Origin: CAZRHR01 sp964578885
GTDB taxonomy: Bacteria; Bacteroidota; Bacteroidia; CAIKAF01
Length of the DNA: 64,000 bases
Reading direction: 5' to 3'
Assembly: GCA_964578885.1 (NCBI GenBank)
Contig: CAZOEO010000008.1
Coordinates: 1 to 64,000 of the forward strand
Each line of letters opens with the position of its first letter. The stretch's first letter is position 1. The notes under the pieces were generated by a model. That model saw nothing but the letters and a program-made list of their open reading frames with translations, ran no database searches and was not told the origin of the DNA. Position numbers and translations under genes: made by a program. Positions 33,354-42,226 of this stretch are shown piece by piece.

Positions 33354-34247
33354 GTGGCGCAATATACCATAAAAGATATCGAAAAACTGACGGGAATTAA
33401 AGCCCACACCATCCGTATTTGGGAGCAAAGATATGGTGTGGTGGAGCCGCATCGCACTGAAACCAATATTCGTTTTTATGATGACGAACAGCTGAAAATG
33501 CTGCTCAACATCTCTATTTTGGTACGAAACGGGAAAAAGATTTCTTCGATTTCCAACCTCAGCGCAGAGGAATTGGCCAAAGAAACCCTTGAACTTTTGC
33601 AGGATCCGGGACATCCCACCGATTCCTATTTTTCTGTGCAAATAGACGGTCTGGTGGTGGCCATGATGGAACTCGACGAAATGCGGTTCGAGAAAATCAT
33701 CTCCAACGGAACGCTGCGTTATGGATTTGAGACCGTCATGCTGCGCATCCTTATTCCCTTTTTGCAAAAAGTAGGTTTATTATGGACTGCCGGTGAAATT
33801 TCTGTAGCACAAGAACATTTTATCACCCATTTAATCCGCAGAAAACTCATTGTCGCCATCGATGGTCAAGTTCTTAAGCATAGCCATCCACAGCGCTTTC
33901 TCTTGTTTTTACCCGAAGACGAATTGCATGAATTAGGATTGCTGTTCGCAAAATATCTCATTAAAAGCAGAGGTTTCAGGGTCGTTTATCTCGGTCAGGC
34001 TGTTCCATTGCAGGATGTGGTGGTGCTCAAAGAATTGTATCAGCCGGAATATCTGTTGACCTATTTTACATCCAGTTATCAAAGTCATAAGATTCAGCAG
34101 GATGTTCAAAAACTATCCCAAGCTTTTGGAAGCTCCAAAGTGTTGGTTTGTGGGCCAGTGATTCGCTATTATAAAGGTGAACTTCCTGCAAATGTGAAGT
34201 TTCTTGCAGAGATTGAAGACTTATTGACGCTTCTGAATCATTTGTGA
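33354..34247 (+). CDS. MerR-family regulator with B12-binding photoreceptor domain (CarH/LitR-like)
   Basis: A 297-residue DNA-binding protein. Residues 1-70 are a MerR winged helix (TIKDIEKLTGIKAHTIRIWEQRYGVVEPHRTETNIRFY has the R-IWE-RY signature). Residues about 90-165 are the helical cap with the W-x9-EH motif (W144, E154-H155) that in CarH cradles the adenosyl group, and about 180-297 form the Rossmann-type cobalamin domain with the lower-ligand motif ExHxxG (His192). Known CarH proteins bind adenosyl-B12 as tetramers, repress carotenoid genes in the dark and release DNA in light. All key residues are present, so light sensing is likely. The start is GTG at 33354. No carotenoid genes lie nearby; targets are unknown. 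Confidence 0.9.
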   Translation: MAQYTIKDIEKLTGIKAHTIRIWEQRYGVVEPHRTETNIRFYDDEQLKMLLNISILVRNGKKISSISNLSAEELAKETLELLQDPGHPTDSYFSVQIDGLVVAMMELDEMRFEKIISNGTLRYGFETVMLRILIPFLQKVGLLWTAGEISVAQEHFITHLIRRKLIVAIDGQVLKHSHPQRFLLFLPEDELHELGLLFAKYLIKSRGFRVVYLGQAVPLQDVVVLKELYQPEYLLTYFTSSYQSHKIQQDVQKLSQAFGSSKVLVCGPVIRYYKGELPANVKFLAEIEDLLTLLNHL

Positions 34248-35044
34248 TGTCCTTTTAATCTCTTTCATTTTAGAGTTGTTTTAAACGTCTGGTTTCTAGA
34301 GTGAAAGCAGAATGTTGATTTGAATTACCCGCGAAGTGGATAGTATTCGCGTGGAATGAATCTGAGGACGAATCGAAATGCAAGTTTCATTAAACACCTT
34401 GAATGTAAGGGGTTTGGACAAACAATCATCATCTTCAAACATCAGGAAGAGTTGAACGAATAGTGCTTTTATTAATGCTGGTCTCTTAGTCCTTTTGAAG
34501 AAGTCTAAGGGAGTTTATCTGGTCAGTGGGAAAATGAAAAATTGACCATCATAGAAACAGATTAGAACATTAATCCCGATTTAAATAGTTAATTATATGA
34601 CTTTTAGAACCATTTTGTGGAAAAAGAATTGTTTGGACAGACAACTTAAATCAAACACTAGATTGCAGTATTCGATTTTTCCTCAATGAAAAAAATTAAT
34701 GTTTAAGAACTTAGTGAAGAATCACATGATTTTTGTGTTGCCGAATCGAAACTTAAGAACAAGGAACTTTGTGGCTGGACAGATGGTAAAATTGTTGGAA
34801 CTTACATTGGCGGATGAATAACCCTTGATCGAAGTCGCTTTTGCGCAGAATTTGAATTGTGCCTGAGGTCGTAAACCAAATACAGCGTCTCTTTTCAGTA
34901 CATCAAGTTTCAATTTTTACCAGTAAGCTCCCCCAAATTTTAAATAGAACGGTCTTCAAGAAATCGACCATAACCGAAATCAAATTTTTCTTGTTATCGA
35001 AGGGCGGGTTTGGGCTGTTTTAAATTGAAGTTAAGCTGTTGGGA
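34248..35044. other. 797-base AT-rich region without recognised gene
   Basis: All long frames are broken. A 63-codon frame on the minus strand (34722-34913; VFGLRPQAQFKF ... TKFLVLKFRFGN) has alternating hydrophobic residues like the end of an outer-membrane barrel and may be a gene remnant, but no family can be named. A hairpin CGCGAA / TTCGCG with a 10-base loop sits at 34330-34351. Otherwise I see nothing. Confidence 0.5.
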
Positions 35045-36196
35045 CTAGAGCCTTAACCCACCTGAACGATGCAGCTGTTCATCTGCCCTTTGACATGAAG
35101 CGGTAATGGTTTGGTATTCTTCCACCCATTTCACCTGCCATTTTTCCTCTACTTCTGCGGCATTAAAACCTTTCCAGGCGTACAGTTGAGCCGTTCGTTC
35201 TTTGAGCTCCTCTTTGGTTTCTACCATGGCCACGCTATAATCCCAACCAATTTCATCCAACGGTTCTAACAAGGCTGGAACTCCTTCTACCAACAACACT
35301 TTCGGACCAGACCATTCGTACTCGTGTGCCAGGGCTTTCTGCTCGGGATGTCGGGCATAACCAGGAACCAACACAGGTTTGCCGTCCATAAATCTTTGTA
35401 AATCGAACGAAAGTCGGTCTAATCGGAATGTTTCATGCACATGGGTCGGTGTTTTCCGCTTTTCTCGAGGTATAAGCCATTGATCCAGCGGAACCTGTAC
35501 CACAGAAATACCAGCCTCCTCCAATGCAAACCGGAGCCGTGTAGCCAAAGTGGTTTTCCCGGATTGGGTATTTCCTCCAATTCGAATTTTAAAAATGGGT
35601 TGGTGGCTTTGTTGGATTCTTGCCACCATGTTTTCCACCCAGGCCTTGTAAGGATCATTTGTTACAAAGGAAACGGCTTCTTTCAAATGTTCGAAGAAAT
35701 AATCCGGGACATGCATGGCATTTTTTAATCCTTTGCCGGTGCGCACCCCAATGGTGCGGCAGCCTGCATTTTTTCCGGCCAAAATATCTCGTTCATTGTC
35801 GCCCACCATGTAAGATTGACCCAGGTCAATGGCATGGTTTTGGGCGGCTGTGAACAACATGCCAGGCAAGGGTTTTCTGCAATCGCAGTTTATGCCTTCT
35901 TCAGTGGTAAAGTCCGGATGATGCGGACAATAATAAATAGCATTCACGGATGCATGATGCTTCGCCAAATCGGCCTCCATTTTCTCATGAATGGCCCGAA
36001 GGGTTTCTTCTGTAGCCATTTGCCGGGCAACCACAGATTGGTTGGTTACTACAATGCGCAGAAAACCAGCTTTCTCCAGTTGAATCAAGGCTTCAGCCGC
36101 CCATGGATATAATATCAAATCCTCAGGTTTGCTTACGAAATGAGTGTCGTCGTTGAGCACGCCATCGCGATCCAGAAAAAAAGCAGGTAATTTCAT
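35045..36196 (-). CDS. HAD phosphatase (GmhB-like) fused to a P-loop kinase
   Basis: A 383-residue two-domain protein. Residues 1-175 are a HAD-IIIA phosphatase like GmhB/histidinol phosphatase: FFLDRDGVLND (nucleophile and acid Asp), VTNQS, the zinc-site cysteines in YYCPHHPDF ... CDCRKP, and MVGDNERDILAGKNAGC. Residues about 205-383 are a uridine-kinase-type P-loop domain: IRIGGNTQSGKTTLATRL, then DQWLIPREKRKTP and VLLVEGVPALLE. A phosphatase plus a small-molecule kinase suggests a sugar-phosphate or nucleoside-sugar route, perhaps heptose, but this is inference. The ATG at 36196 overlaps the stop of the methyltransferase gene by one base (TAATG). Confidence 0.85.
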   Translation of the reverse strand: MKLPAFFLDRDGVLNDDTHFVSKPEDLILYPWAAEALIQLEKAGFLRIVVTNQSVVARQMATEETLRAIHEKMEADLAKHHASVNAIYYCPHHPDFTTEEGINCDCRKPLPGMLFTAAQNHAIDLGQSYMVGDNERDILAGKNAGCRTIGVRTGKGLKNAMHVPDYFFEHLKEAVSFVTNDPYKAWVENMVARIQQSHQPIFKIRIGGNTQSGKTTLATRLRFALEEAGISVVQVPLDQWLIPREKRKTPTHVHETFRLDRLSFDLQRFMDGKPVLVPGYARHPEQKALAHEYEWSGPKVLLVEGVPALLEPLDEIGWDYSVAMVETKEELKERTAQLYAWKGFNAAEVEEKWQVKWVEEYQTITASCQRADEQLHRSGGLRL

Positions 36197-37005
36197 TATG
36201 CACAAGTAGGTTGAAGGTTTAGACCGCGCAAAGTCGCGCCCGGCTTTATGCCGATATACAGCCACTCACCGGGCATTAAAGCATAAGATTCTCTCAGGTT
36301 TTCCGGCATTTCATCCACCATTTTATCAATGTGTACCTGAAAACCAGCTTGTTCCAATCGGTCTTTATAATCTAATCCGTATAATCTGAAATGGTCGGAT
36401 TGTAAAAACCTGCGCTCCCGCTCTTTGGGGTCGGTCAGCGTAATGTCTTCCTCGGTAAGGGCGGCTCCTAATCGCATCGGAACTTGTAAAATGGCCCAAC
36501 CGCCTGGACGTAGCACCCGGCAAATTTCTCGCATTGCATGTACATCATCGGGAATATGTTCAAGCACATGATTGCAAAAAACCACATCAAAACTATTTTC
36601 ATCGAATGGCAGCCGGTTGATGTCCAGATGAATATCTGCCAGTGGTGAATCTAAATCGCCCGTCAAATAATCCAGGTTGGGCAATTTTTTGAACAGGGAG
36701 ATAAAACAATATTCAGGAGCAATATGCAAGACTTTGAGCGGAATGGAAAAAAAATCAGTCTTTTCTTTGAGAAAAAGCCACATCAACCGATGTCGTTCCA
36801 AAGACAAGGTCGCGGGACTTAAAGCATTTTTCCGGGAATGCAATCTTCCGTATGGAAGAAACTTCCGGTACGATTTTCCGTTGATAGGGTCAACCAGTCC
36901 TTTTCCCTGATAAGTAAGTGCCAAGGTTTTTAAAAAAAGATGGCTTACTCGGTGAAGATATTTACGAGGAATAAACCGGGTAACAATGCTCACTAACTTT
37001 TGCAT
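36196..37005 (-). CDS. Class I SAM-dependent methyltransferase
   Basis: A 269-residue enzyme of the methyltransferase-11 type. Seen: KVLHIAPEYCFISLFKK (motif I, with Ala-Pro in place of the usual Gly-x-Gly), LTGDLDSPLADIHLDINRLPFDENSFDVVFCNHVLEHIPDD (motifs II-IV), and ICRVLRPGGWAILQVP. The N-terminal 70 residues are basic and could bind nucleic acid or membrane. Substrate unknown; the coupled phosphatase-kinase fusion points to glycan or cell-envelope chemistry. The ATG at 37005 is used; the upstream TTG adds only two codons. Confidence 0.9.
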   Translation of the reverse strand: MQKLVSIVTRFIPRKYLHRVSHLFLKTLALTYQGKGLVDPINGKSYRKFLPYGRLHSRKNALSPATLSLERHRLMWLFLKEKTDFFSIPLKVLHIAPEYCFISLFKKLPNLDYLTGDLDSPLADIHLDINRLPFDENSFDVVFCNHVLEHIPDDVHAMREICRVLRPGGWAILQVPMRLGAALTEEDITLTDPKERERRFLQSDHFRLYGLDYKDRLEQAGFQVHIDKMVDEMPENLRESYALMPGEWLYIGIKPGATLRGLNLQPTCA

Positions 37006-37008
37006 GGA

Positions 37009-37090
37009 CAAAGCTACAATTTTAGAAAGAAGTCTGGCCGCAAACCTGTGGGAAAAACAATATTTCGGAATCGAATCAGTTGTATCTTTG
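37009..37090. promoter_or_regulatory. Divergent promoter elements for methyltransferase and YwqK-like genes
   Basis: TAGCTTTG on the minus strand (37016-37009) precedes the methyltransferase ATG at 37005. TATCTTTG on the plus strand (37083-37090) places a transcription start near 37095. Confidence 0.5.
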
Positions 37091-37104
37091 AACCAATGAA
37101 CATA

Positions 37105-37881
37105 ATGAGGTATTTACTTTTTCTGAGCTTGTGGACAGGAGTCTTGCAAGCTCAAAATGTGACTGATGCTTCCGGCAAAAAACAAGGCATGTGGCGGATG
37201 ACATGGCCCAATCACGTGCTGAAAACAGAAGGTTTATATAAGGACAATATCCGGACGGGACTTTGGCATTTTTACCGGGAAGACAGTACGTTGCTCATGC
37301 AGGCTGAGTACATGGAAAAGGGTAAAGCGGCCAACGTCAAATATTTTCACCGTAATGGGTTGAAATCGGCCGAAGGCTTATACAAAGGACAAAAAAAACA
37401 TGGCGTCTGGTATTTTTACCCGGTTTGGGGCGATACACTTCCCGTTTTAAAGGAAAATTATGTACAAGGTCAAAGGCATGGTGATGCGGAACGCTATTTT
37501 CCCGGAGGAGGTGTGTATGAGCGTTTCACCTATCAGCAGGGTAAAAAAGAAGGAAAATGGGTGCAGTACCATACCAACGGAGCCATCCGTACGCTTGGAA
37601 ATTTTGTAGCTGACCAACTTCAGGGACCGTTTCAGGTTTATGCTGAAAATGGTCGGAAACGAATGGATGGTTTCTATAAAGATGGAGCACGTCACGGGGC
37701 GTTCAATTACTATGATGCCAATGGCAAACTCACCCAAACCATCCGGTACAACATGGGTGCGGTGCACAAAGACGATTTACCGAAACTGGCAGAACCTGAG
37801 CCCAAAACCTTTATGTCTGAACAGCAGTTTCAGCAAATGATCGATCAACAGTTAAATGGATTGCAAGGAGGTTACGAATGA
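37105..37881 (+). CDS. YwqK/MORN-repeat secreted protein
   Basis: A 258-residue protein with a signal peptide (MRYLLFLSLWTGVLQAQ). The body is six or so MORN-like repeats of the YwqK type: GKKQGMWRMTWPNHVLKTEGLYKDNIRTGLWHFY, KGQKKHGVWYFYPVW, VQGQRHGDAERYF, QGKKEGKWVQYHTNGAIRTLGNF, YKDGARHGAFNYYDANGKLTQ. Databases often label these as antitoxins, but there is no toxin next to it, and the signal peptide suggests an envelope role. ATG 37105 is preferred over 37096 because the promoter implies a start site at about 37095. Its stop overlaps the mnmA start (ATGA). Confidence 0.85.
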   Translation: MRYLLFLSLWTGVLQAQNVTDASGKKQGMWRMTWPNHVLKTEGLYKDNIRTGLWHFYREDSTLLMQAEYMEKGKAANVKYFHRNGLKSAEGLYKGQKKHGVWYFYPVWGDTLPVLKENYVQGQRHGDAERYFPGGGVYERFTYQQGKKEGKWVQYHTNGAIRTLGNFVADQLQGPFQVYAENGRKRMDGFYKDGARHGAFNYYDANGKLTQTIRYNMGAVHKDDLPKLAEPEPKTFMSEQQFQQMIDQQLNGLQGGYE

Positions 37882-38978
37882 GTAAGATGGGGCGCGTCTT
37901 AGTGGCCATGAGCGGAGGAATAGACAGCTCCGTTACGGCCCTGATGCTGCATGAACAAGGATATGAAGTCATTGGCATTACCATGAAAACATGGGATTAT
38001 GCCACCACACCAACCCAACGGAAAACCACCGGCTGTTGCAGTCTCGACGATATTCATGATGCGCGTGACCTGGCCGTTACCCTCGGTTTTCCTCATTATA
38101 TCCTAGATATTCGGGAAGAGTTTGGAGACCATATTATTGAAAATTTTGTAGAAGAATATTTGGCGGGGCGCACCCCCAATCCTTGTGTCATGTGTAATAC
38201 GCATATCAAATGGGATGCACTAATGAAACGTGCCGACCAACTTGATTGTGAGTTTATTGCTACCGGACATTATGCGCAAGTCCGGGAGTGGGAACAGCGA
38301 TTCGTGATCAGCAAAGGCCTGGATCATCATAAAGACCAAAGCTATGTGCTTTGGGGACTACCGCAGGATAAATTAAGACGAACAATTTTTCCCGTTGGAA
38401 AATTCGAGAAAAAGGCCATCCGTCAAATGGCATTCGATGCTGGGTTTAAAGCCTTGGCCTCCAAAGGAGAAAGCTACGAGATTTGCTTTATTCCGGACAA
38501 CGATTACCGCAGTTTTTTAAAGCATAAAGTAGAAGGATTGGCGGATCGTCTGAAAGAGGGAAATTTTGTAGATACCAAGGGGAAAGTCATTGGAAAACAT
38601 GATGGTTATCCGTTTTTTACCATTGGTCAGCGAAAAGGATTAGGCATTGCCTTGGGCGCTCCGGCTTTTGTAACAGCCATTGATCCCCAAACCAATACCG
38701 TAACCCTTGGTAATCAGGAAGATTTAATGGAGACGCGCATGCAGGTGAGAAATGTGAACCTGATTAAATATGCGGCCCTGAAGCCCGGATATCCAGCCGA
38801 TACGAAAATTCGTTATAAAGACGCCGGACATGCTTCTTCCCTCACTCAAACTGGAAATCGGGTAGAAGTGATCTTCGAAGAACCGGTCATGGCCATTACT
38901 CCCGGTCAAAGTGCCGTTTTTTACGAAGGAGATGATGTATTGGGCGGCGGATTTATTGAAAGTTTTCAATCCCAATAG
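37878..38978 (+). CDS. mnmA: tRNA-specific 2-thiouridylase
   Basis: A 366-residue enzyme that thiolates U34 of tRNA Lys, Glu and Gln. Seen: PP-loop AMSGGIDSSV (about 10-19), catalytic Cys in TPNPCVMCNTHIKW (about 103), second Cys in SYEICFIPDNDY (about 204), FFTIGQRKGLGIA, and a C-terminal beta-barrel domain ending QSAVFYEGDDVLGGGFI. Length is normal. Coupled to the YwqK-like gene by an ATGA overlap. Confidence 0.97.
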   Translation: MSKMGRVLVAMSGGIDSSVTALMLHEQGYEVIGITMKTWDYATTPTQRKTTGCCSLDDIHDARDLAVTLGFPHYILDIREEFGDHIIENFVEEYLAGRTPNPCVMCNTHIKWDALMKRADQLDCEFIATGHYAQVREWEQRFVISKGLDHHKDQSYVLWGLPQDKLRRTIFPVGKFEKKAIRQMAFDAGFKALASKGESYEICFIPDNDYRSFLKHKVEGLADRLKEGNFVDTKGKVIGKHDGYPFFTIGQRKGLGIALGAPAFVTAIDPQTNTVTLGNQEDLMETRMQVRNVNLIKYAALKPGYPADTKIRYKDAGHASSLTQTGNRVEVIFEEPVMAITPGQSAVFYEGDDVLGGGFIESFQSQ

Positions 38979-39001
38979 ACAAAAACTCGTAAATTGATGG
39001 T

Positions 39002-39736
39002 ATGAAAAGGCTGTTCTGTATGGTCATGTTGGGTGTCCTGGGTATTACAGGTTGCGATAAAGTGACCGAACCCGGAGATCAGTTTTATGACACACATTAT
39101 TTTCCTTTGGTGGAAGGCGCCACTTTTCTGTATACCTATGATTCCGTTTGGGTCGATTGTGTGGCCGGCAGAAGAGATACTTTTTCCTGGGAAATGCGCG
39201 AAGAAATGGACAGCTTTTTCGTGGATGCATCCGGCGCACCTGCTATGCTCCTTAAAGTAAGTAAACGCAATGTCGGTGCAGCCAGTTGGGGAGCTCCACG
39301 CGTTTATTCCATGAAAATAGAAGGCGTGAATGCCATACGAACAGAAGAAAACATCCGCTATATCAAACTGCGATTTCCAGTAAGTTTAAACCAAAAATGG
39401 AACGGAAATTTATTTAACACCATCGATTGGGGAAACGACTATCGCATCACTGAATTCAATACGCCAGCCCTAGGATTTGACTCTACTTTACTGGTCAATC
39501 AAAAAGATCAGTTGAATTTGTTGGAGAGAAAATTGTTTACAGAGCGGTATGCACGCCATGTCGGGCTGGTGCAAAGGGTCGCCATTGATGTCACAGGAAT
39601 TGTAACCGATTCTCAGGACCCCAATGATTGTGCGGAATATTTGCCACCTGCTACGCCATGGAATACCGTTCCCATCCTTCAACGCATTAAATTAGGCTAT
39701 GTGGTTCAAAAAGTACTCGTGGATTATCAGTTGTAG
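39002..39736 (+). CDS. Hypothetical lipoprotein
   Basis: A 244-residue lipoprotein (MKRLFCMVMLGVLGITGC; lipid Cys at 18). Mature part begins DKVTEPGDQFYDTHYFPLVEGATFLYTYDSV, a pattern common in Bacteroidota lipoproteins with an up-and-down beta fold; no named family. It lies 23 bases after mnmA and overlaps the next gene, a secreted protease, by 38 bases, so it may be co-transcribed with it. Confidence 0.75.
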   Translation: MKRLFCMVMLGVLGITGCDKVTEPGDQFYDTHYFPLVEGATFLYTYDSVWVDCVAGRRDTFSWEMREEMDSFFVDASGAPAMLLKVSKRNVGAASWGAPRVYSMKIEGVNAIRTEENIRYIKLRFPVSLNQKWNGNLFNTIDWGNDYRITEFNTPALGFDSTLLVNQKDQLNLLERKLFTERYARHVGLVQRVAIDVTGIVTDSQDPNDCAEYLPPATPWNTVPILQRIKLGYVVQKVLVDYQL

Positions 39737-41357
39737 CCTCGTTTTTTCAGGCTTATTTGCTCAAGATACAGAATACAGGTATGCGCTTTTCTTTCAGGAC
39801 AAAGGAGGAGAAAATGCTCATTTTTCATTACTACAGCCTGAACTGTTTTTAAGTGAAAGGGCCATTCAGCGAAGAGCTCAATTTGGCATCGCCTTGCATG
39901 AATCAGATTTACCGGTTCATATGGCCTATGTAAAACAGGTGCTGGACAGCTTGCCCGGCGCATGGTGGGTTGGAAATTCCAAATGGTTGAATGCCGCAGT
40001 GGTGGCAAGCTCAACGCCAATCATGCAAATGCCCTCCATTCCAGCATTGGCACGATGGAGAAAAATTTATGAAGGACCTTCCATTTGGAAAGGTTTACCC
40101 GCAACGCCCGGTTTACCATGCTGCGGACAAGTATCAGTACCCGCTTATCAGGGTGATTTTTTTCAAGCCACCGTTCAAAACGAAATGATTGGCGGAGATT
40201 ATCTGCATGAAAAAGGTTTTGATGGTAAAGGGGTTTTAATTGCAGTGCTCGATGCCGGATTCCAAAAAGTAGATGTGAATCCGTCTTTTCAGCATCTTTT
40301 TGCTGACGGACGCATCCTTAATACCTGGGATTTTGTAGCGGGAGAAACAGACGTGTATGGCGATAATAGCCATGGCGCTCTGGTTTTATCGGCCATGGCA
40401 TCATATATTCCGAACACGTATAGGGGTTTAGCACCCGCAGCCACTTATGTGCTTCTGAGAACTGAAAATGCGCCCAATGAAACCATTTCAGAAGAAGTGT
40501 ACTGGGTCATGGGAGCAGAATACGCAGACAGTATTGGAGCGGATGTTTTGAATTCTTCCCTGGGTTACACCACTTTCGATCAATCGGAAGATAGTCACGT
40601 ATATGGAGTGTTAGATGGGCGAACCGCCATGTCCTCCCAAGGGGCCGTTTGGGCCGCAAGAAAAGGATTGATGGTGGTGAATTCTGCCGGAAATTCCGGA
40701 AGCCAGGCATGGCGCTACATCGGCGTTCCAGCTGATGCCGATTCCATTTTATCCGTTGGCGCGGTGGGTTCAGATCGGCAAAAAGCCAATTTCAGTTCAT
40801 TTGGCCCTTCTGCAGACAACCGGATTAAACCGGATGTGTCGGCCATGGGACGTCAAACCGTTTTAGTAGGCGTGCAAGGTGCTGTCTCTACGGCCAACGG
40901 AACGTCGTTTTCGGCTCCTATCATGGCGGCAGCTTTGGCCCTGCTCAAACAAAAATTTCCGGAACGTACCCCGCAATCCATTTTACAGGCCGTTCGGGAA
41001 AGTGCAGATAATTTCATGCAACCCGGCGCCGGGTTGGGATACGGGATTCCTCATTTAGGCATGGCCAGTTTTATTCTTCAGGCAAGTGCTGCAGATTCTT
41101 CGCTCTTTTTGCTCTATCCTAATCCCGGTAAAGCGCCAGAGGTCATGGCGGAATTTTTTGTTCCCGCTCCCGGAGATTATCAGCTTTCTATGTTCAATGT
41201 GCAAGGCCAGCGTGTGATGGAATGGAACATGACACTTCAAAGTCGTGGCTTACATGCCAAGAAGCTCACCTTGCCCTCTGAAGCACAAGGTATTTTAGAA
41301 TGTGTTTTTCAAGGACCCGGTGTAAAGCGTCGATTCAAGTTTTTGGGCTTGAAATAA
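39699..41357 (+). CDS. Subtilisin-like (S8) serine protease with T9SS sorting domain
   Basis: A 552-residue secreted protease. Signal peptide to about GLFAQ; propeptide-like region about 22-165 with a run of two cysteines; catalytic Asp in LIAVLDAGFQ (about 187), His in DNSHGALV (about 226), oxyanion Asn in VVNSAGNSGS, and Ser in NGTSFSAPIMA (about 408). The C-terminal 80 residues (LLYPNPGKAPEVMAEFF ... LKLTL-type end) are a T9SS sorting domain. It should act outside the cell on peptides or proteins. The ATG at 39699 lies within the upstream lipoprotein gene. Confidence 0.94.
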   Translation: MWFKKYSWIISCSLVFSGLFAQDTEYRYALFFQDKGGENAHFSLLQPELFLSERAIQRRAQFGIALHESDLPVHMAYVKQVLDSLPGAWWVGNSKWLNAAVVASSTPIMQMPSIPALARWRKIYEGPSIWKGLPATPGLPCCGQVSVPAYQGDFFQATVQNEMIGGDYLHEKGFDGKGVLIAVLDAGFQKVDVNPSFQHLFADGRILNTWDFVAGETDVYGDNSHGALVLSAMASYIPNTYRGLAPAATYVLLRTENAPNETISEEVYWVMGAEYADSIGADVLNSSLGYTTFDQSEDSHVYGVLDGRTAMSSQGAVWAARKGLMVVNSAGNSGSQAWRYIGVPADADSILSVGAVGSDRQKANFSSFGPSADNRIKPDVSAMGRQTVLVGVQGAVSTANGTSFSAPIMAAALALLKQKFPERTPQSILQAVRESADNFMQPGAGLGYGIPHLGMASFILQASAADSSLFLLYPNPGKAPEVMAEFFVPAPGDYQLSMFNVQGQRVMEWNMTLQSRGLHAKKLTLPSEAQGILECVFQGPGVKRRFKFLGLK

Positions 41358-41401
41358 CTCCGAAACATCAAATGGAGGGTTGCAGTAGATCAAATGTCGA
41401 T

Positions 41402-42226
41402 TTAAAGGCCGGACCAAGCCAAAAACGCCAGGGCCCCCAAACCCATTCCCAGACCTAAGCCCACACGGGACGTGATTTTTTCGGAAAAAAGAATCATCGC
41501 GACCAGGGTGGAAAATGCAATGATGCCTAAGTTGTTAAACGGAAATAAAATGGCAGAAGGCATAATGTTTGACGCCAGACCTTTCATCAAAAAAATCAGC
41601 GACCCAAAGTTGACCACGCCCAACACCATTCCGCCGAGGATAGACGCCCGCTGAAAGGATTTGCGATAATTCATGAAAAGACCGGTGATAAAGGCTGAGC
41701 CAAAAATTAAAGCCCGCACCAAACCAAGGTCGTCACCTGGAATCCATTTGGAGAACATGCTTACGCATAAATCCACCAGGCCCGTTCCTAAAAACAAAAT
41801 GGGAAGATGCCAAGTCCATTTTCCATTTTGCGTCGGGCCGGACATCACTACCACAGACAAAAAGGCCAGTAAAAGGCCCAGAACACCTAACCAACCTAAA
41901 CTTTCTTGTAAAAAGAAAACACCAAAGGCAATAGGAATCACCATGCTGAGCTTTGAGGCCAGGGAGGCCATAGTGACGCCCGCACTTTTCGTGGTAATGG
42001 CCATCAGGATAAAAACCAGAATAAAAAGGATGCCGAGCAACAAAGCCACAGGAATATACCAACTAATGGTTGTAGGCCATTGCTTTATTTCCATCATGCT
42101 TAATAGCATGGCTACGCCGTAATTTAGCGTAATGGCCACAGATGCGTCTACTTTGTATTTAGGGAAAAGACGAAAAAGAAAGAGGATAGAGGAGGAGCAA
42201 AGAATGCTTAAAGCAAGGAATACCAC
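41402..42226 (-). CDS. DMT/EamA-type transporter
   Basis: A 274-residue protein with ten hydrophobic helices in two five-helix halves, the drug/metabolite transporter layout. Conserved-looking spots: MASLASKLSMVIPIAFGVFFLQESLG at the end of the first half and SAILFPFNNLGIIAFSTLVAMILFSEKITS in the second, both with the glutamate typical of EamA. Substrate unknown. The start is GTG at 42226, inside the last codons of ribD (19-base overlap), so the two are co-transcribed. Confidence 0.85.
   Translation of the reverse strand: MVFLALSILCSSSILFLFRLFPKYKVDASVAITLNYGVAMLLSMMEIKQWPTTISWYIPVALLLGILFILVFILMAITTKSAGVTMASLASKLSMVIPIAFGVFFLQESLGWLGVLGLLLAFLSVVVMSGPTQNGKWTWHLPILFLGTGLVDLCVSMFSKWIPGDDLGLVRALIFGSAFITGLFMNYRKSFQRASILGGMVLGVVNFGSLIFLMKGLASNIMPSAILFPFNNLGIIAFSTLVAMILFSEKITSRVGLGLGMGLGALAFLAWSGL

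Noticed and set aside
32529..33767. Long minus-strand frames across metK and the CarH-like gene
   Set aside because: Shadows of two strong plus-strand genes; no family match.
37105..37881. YwqK-like gene as the antitoxin of a toxin-antitoxin pair
   Set aside because: No toxin is adjacent and the protein has a signal peptide; the neighbour is mnmA.
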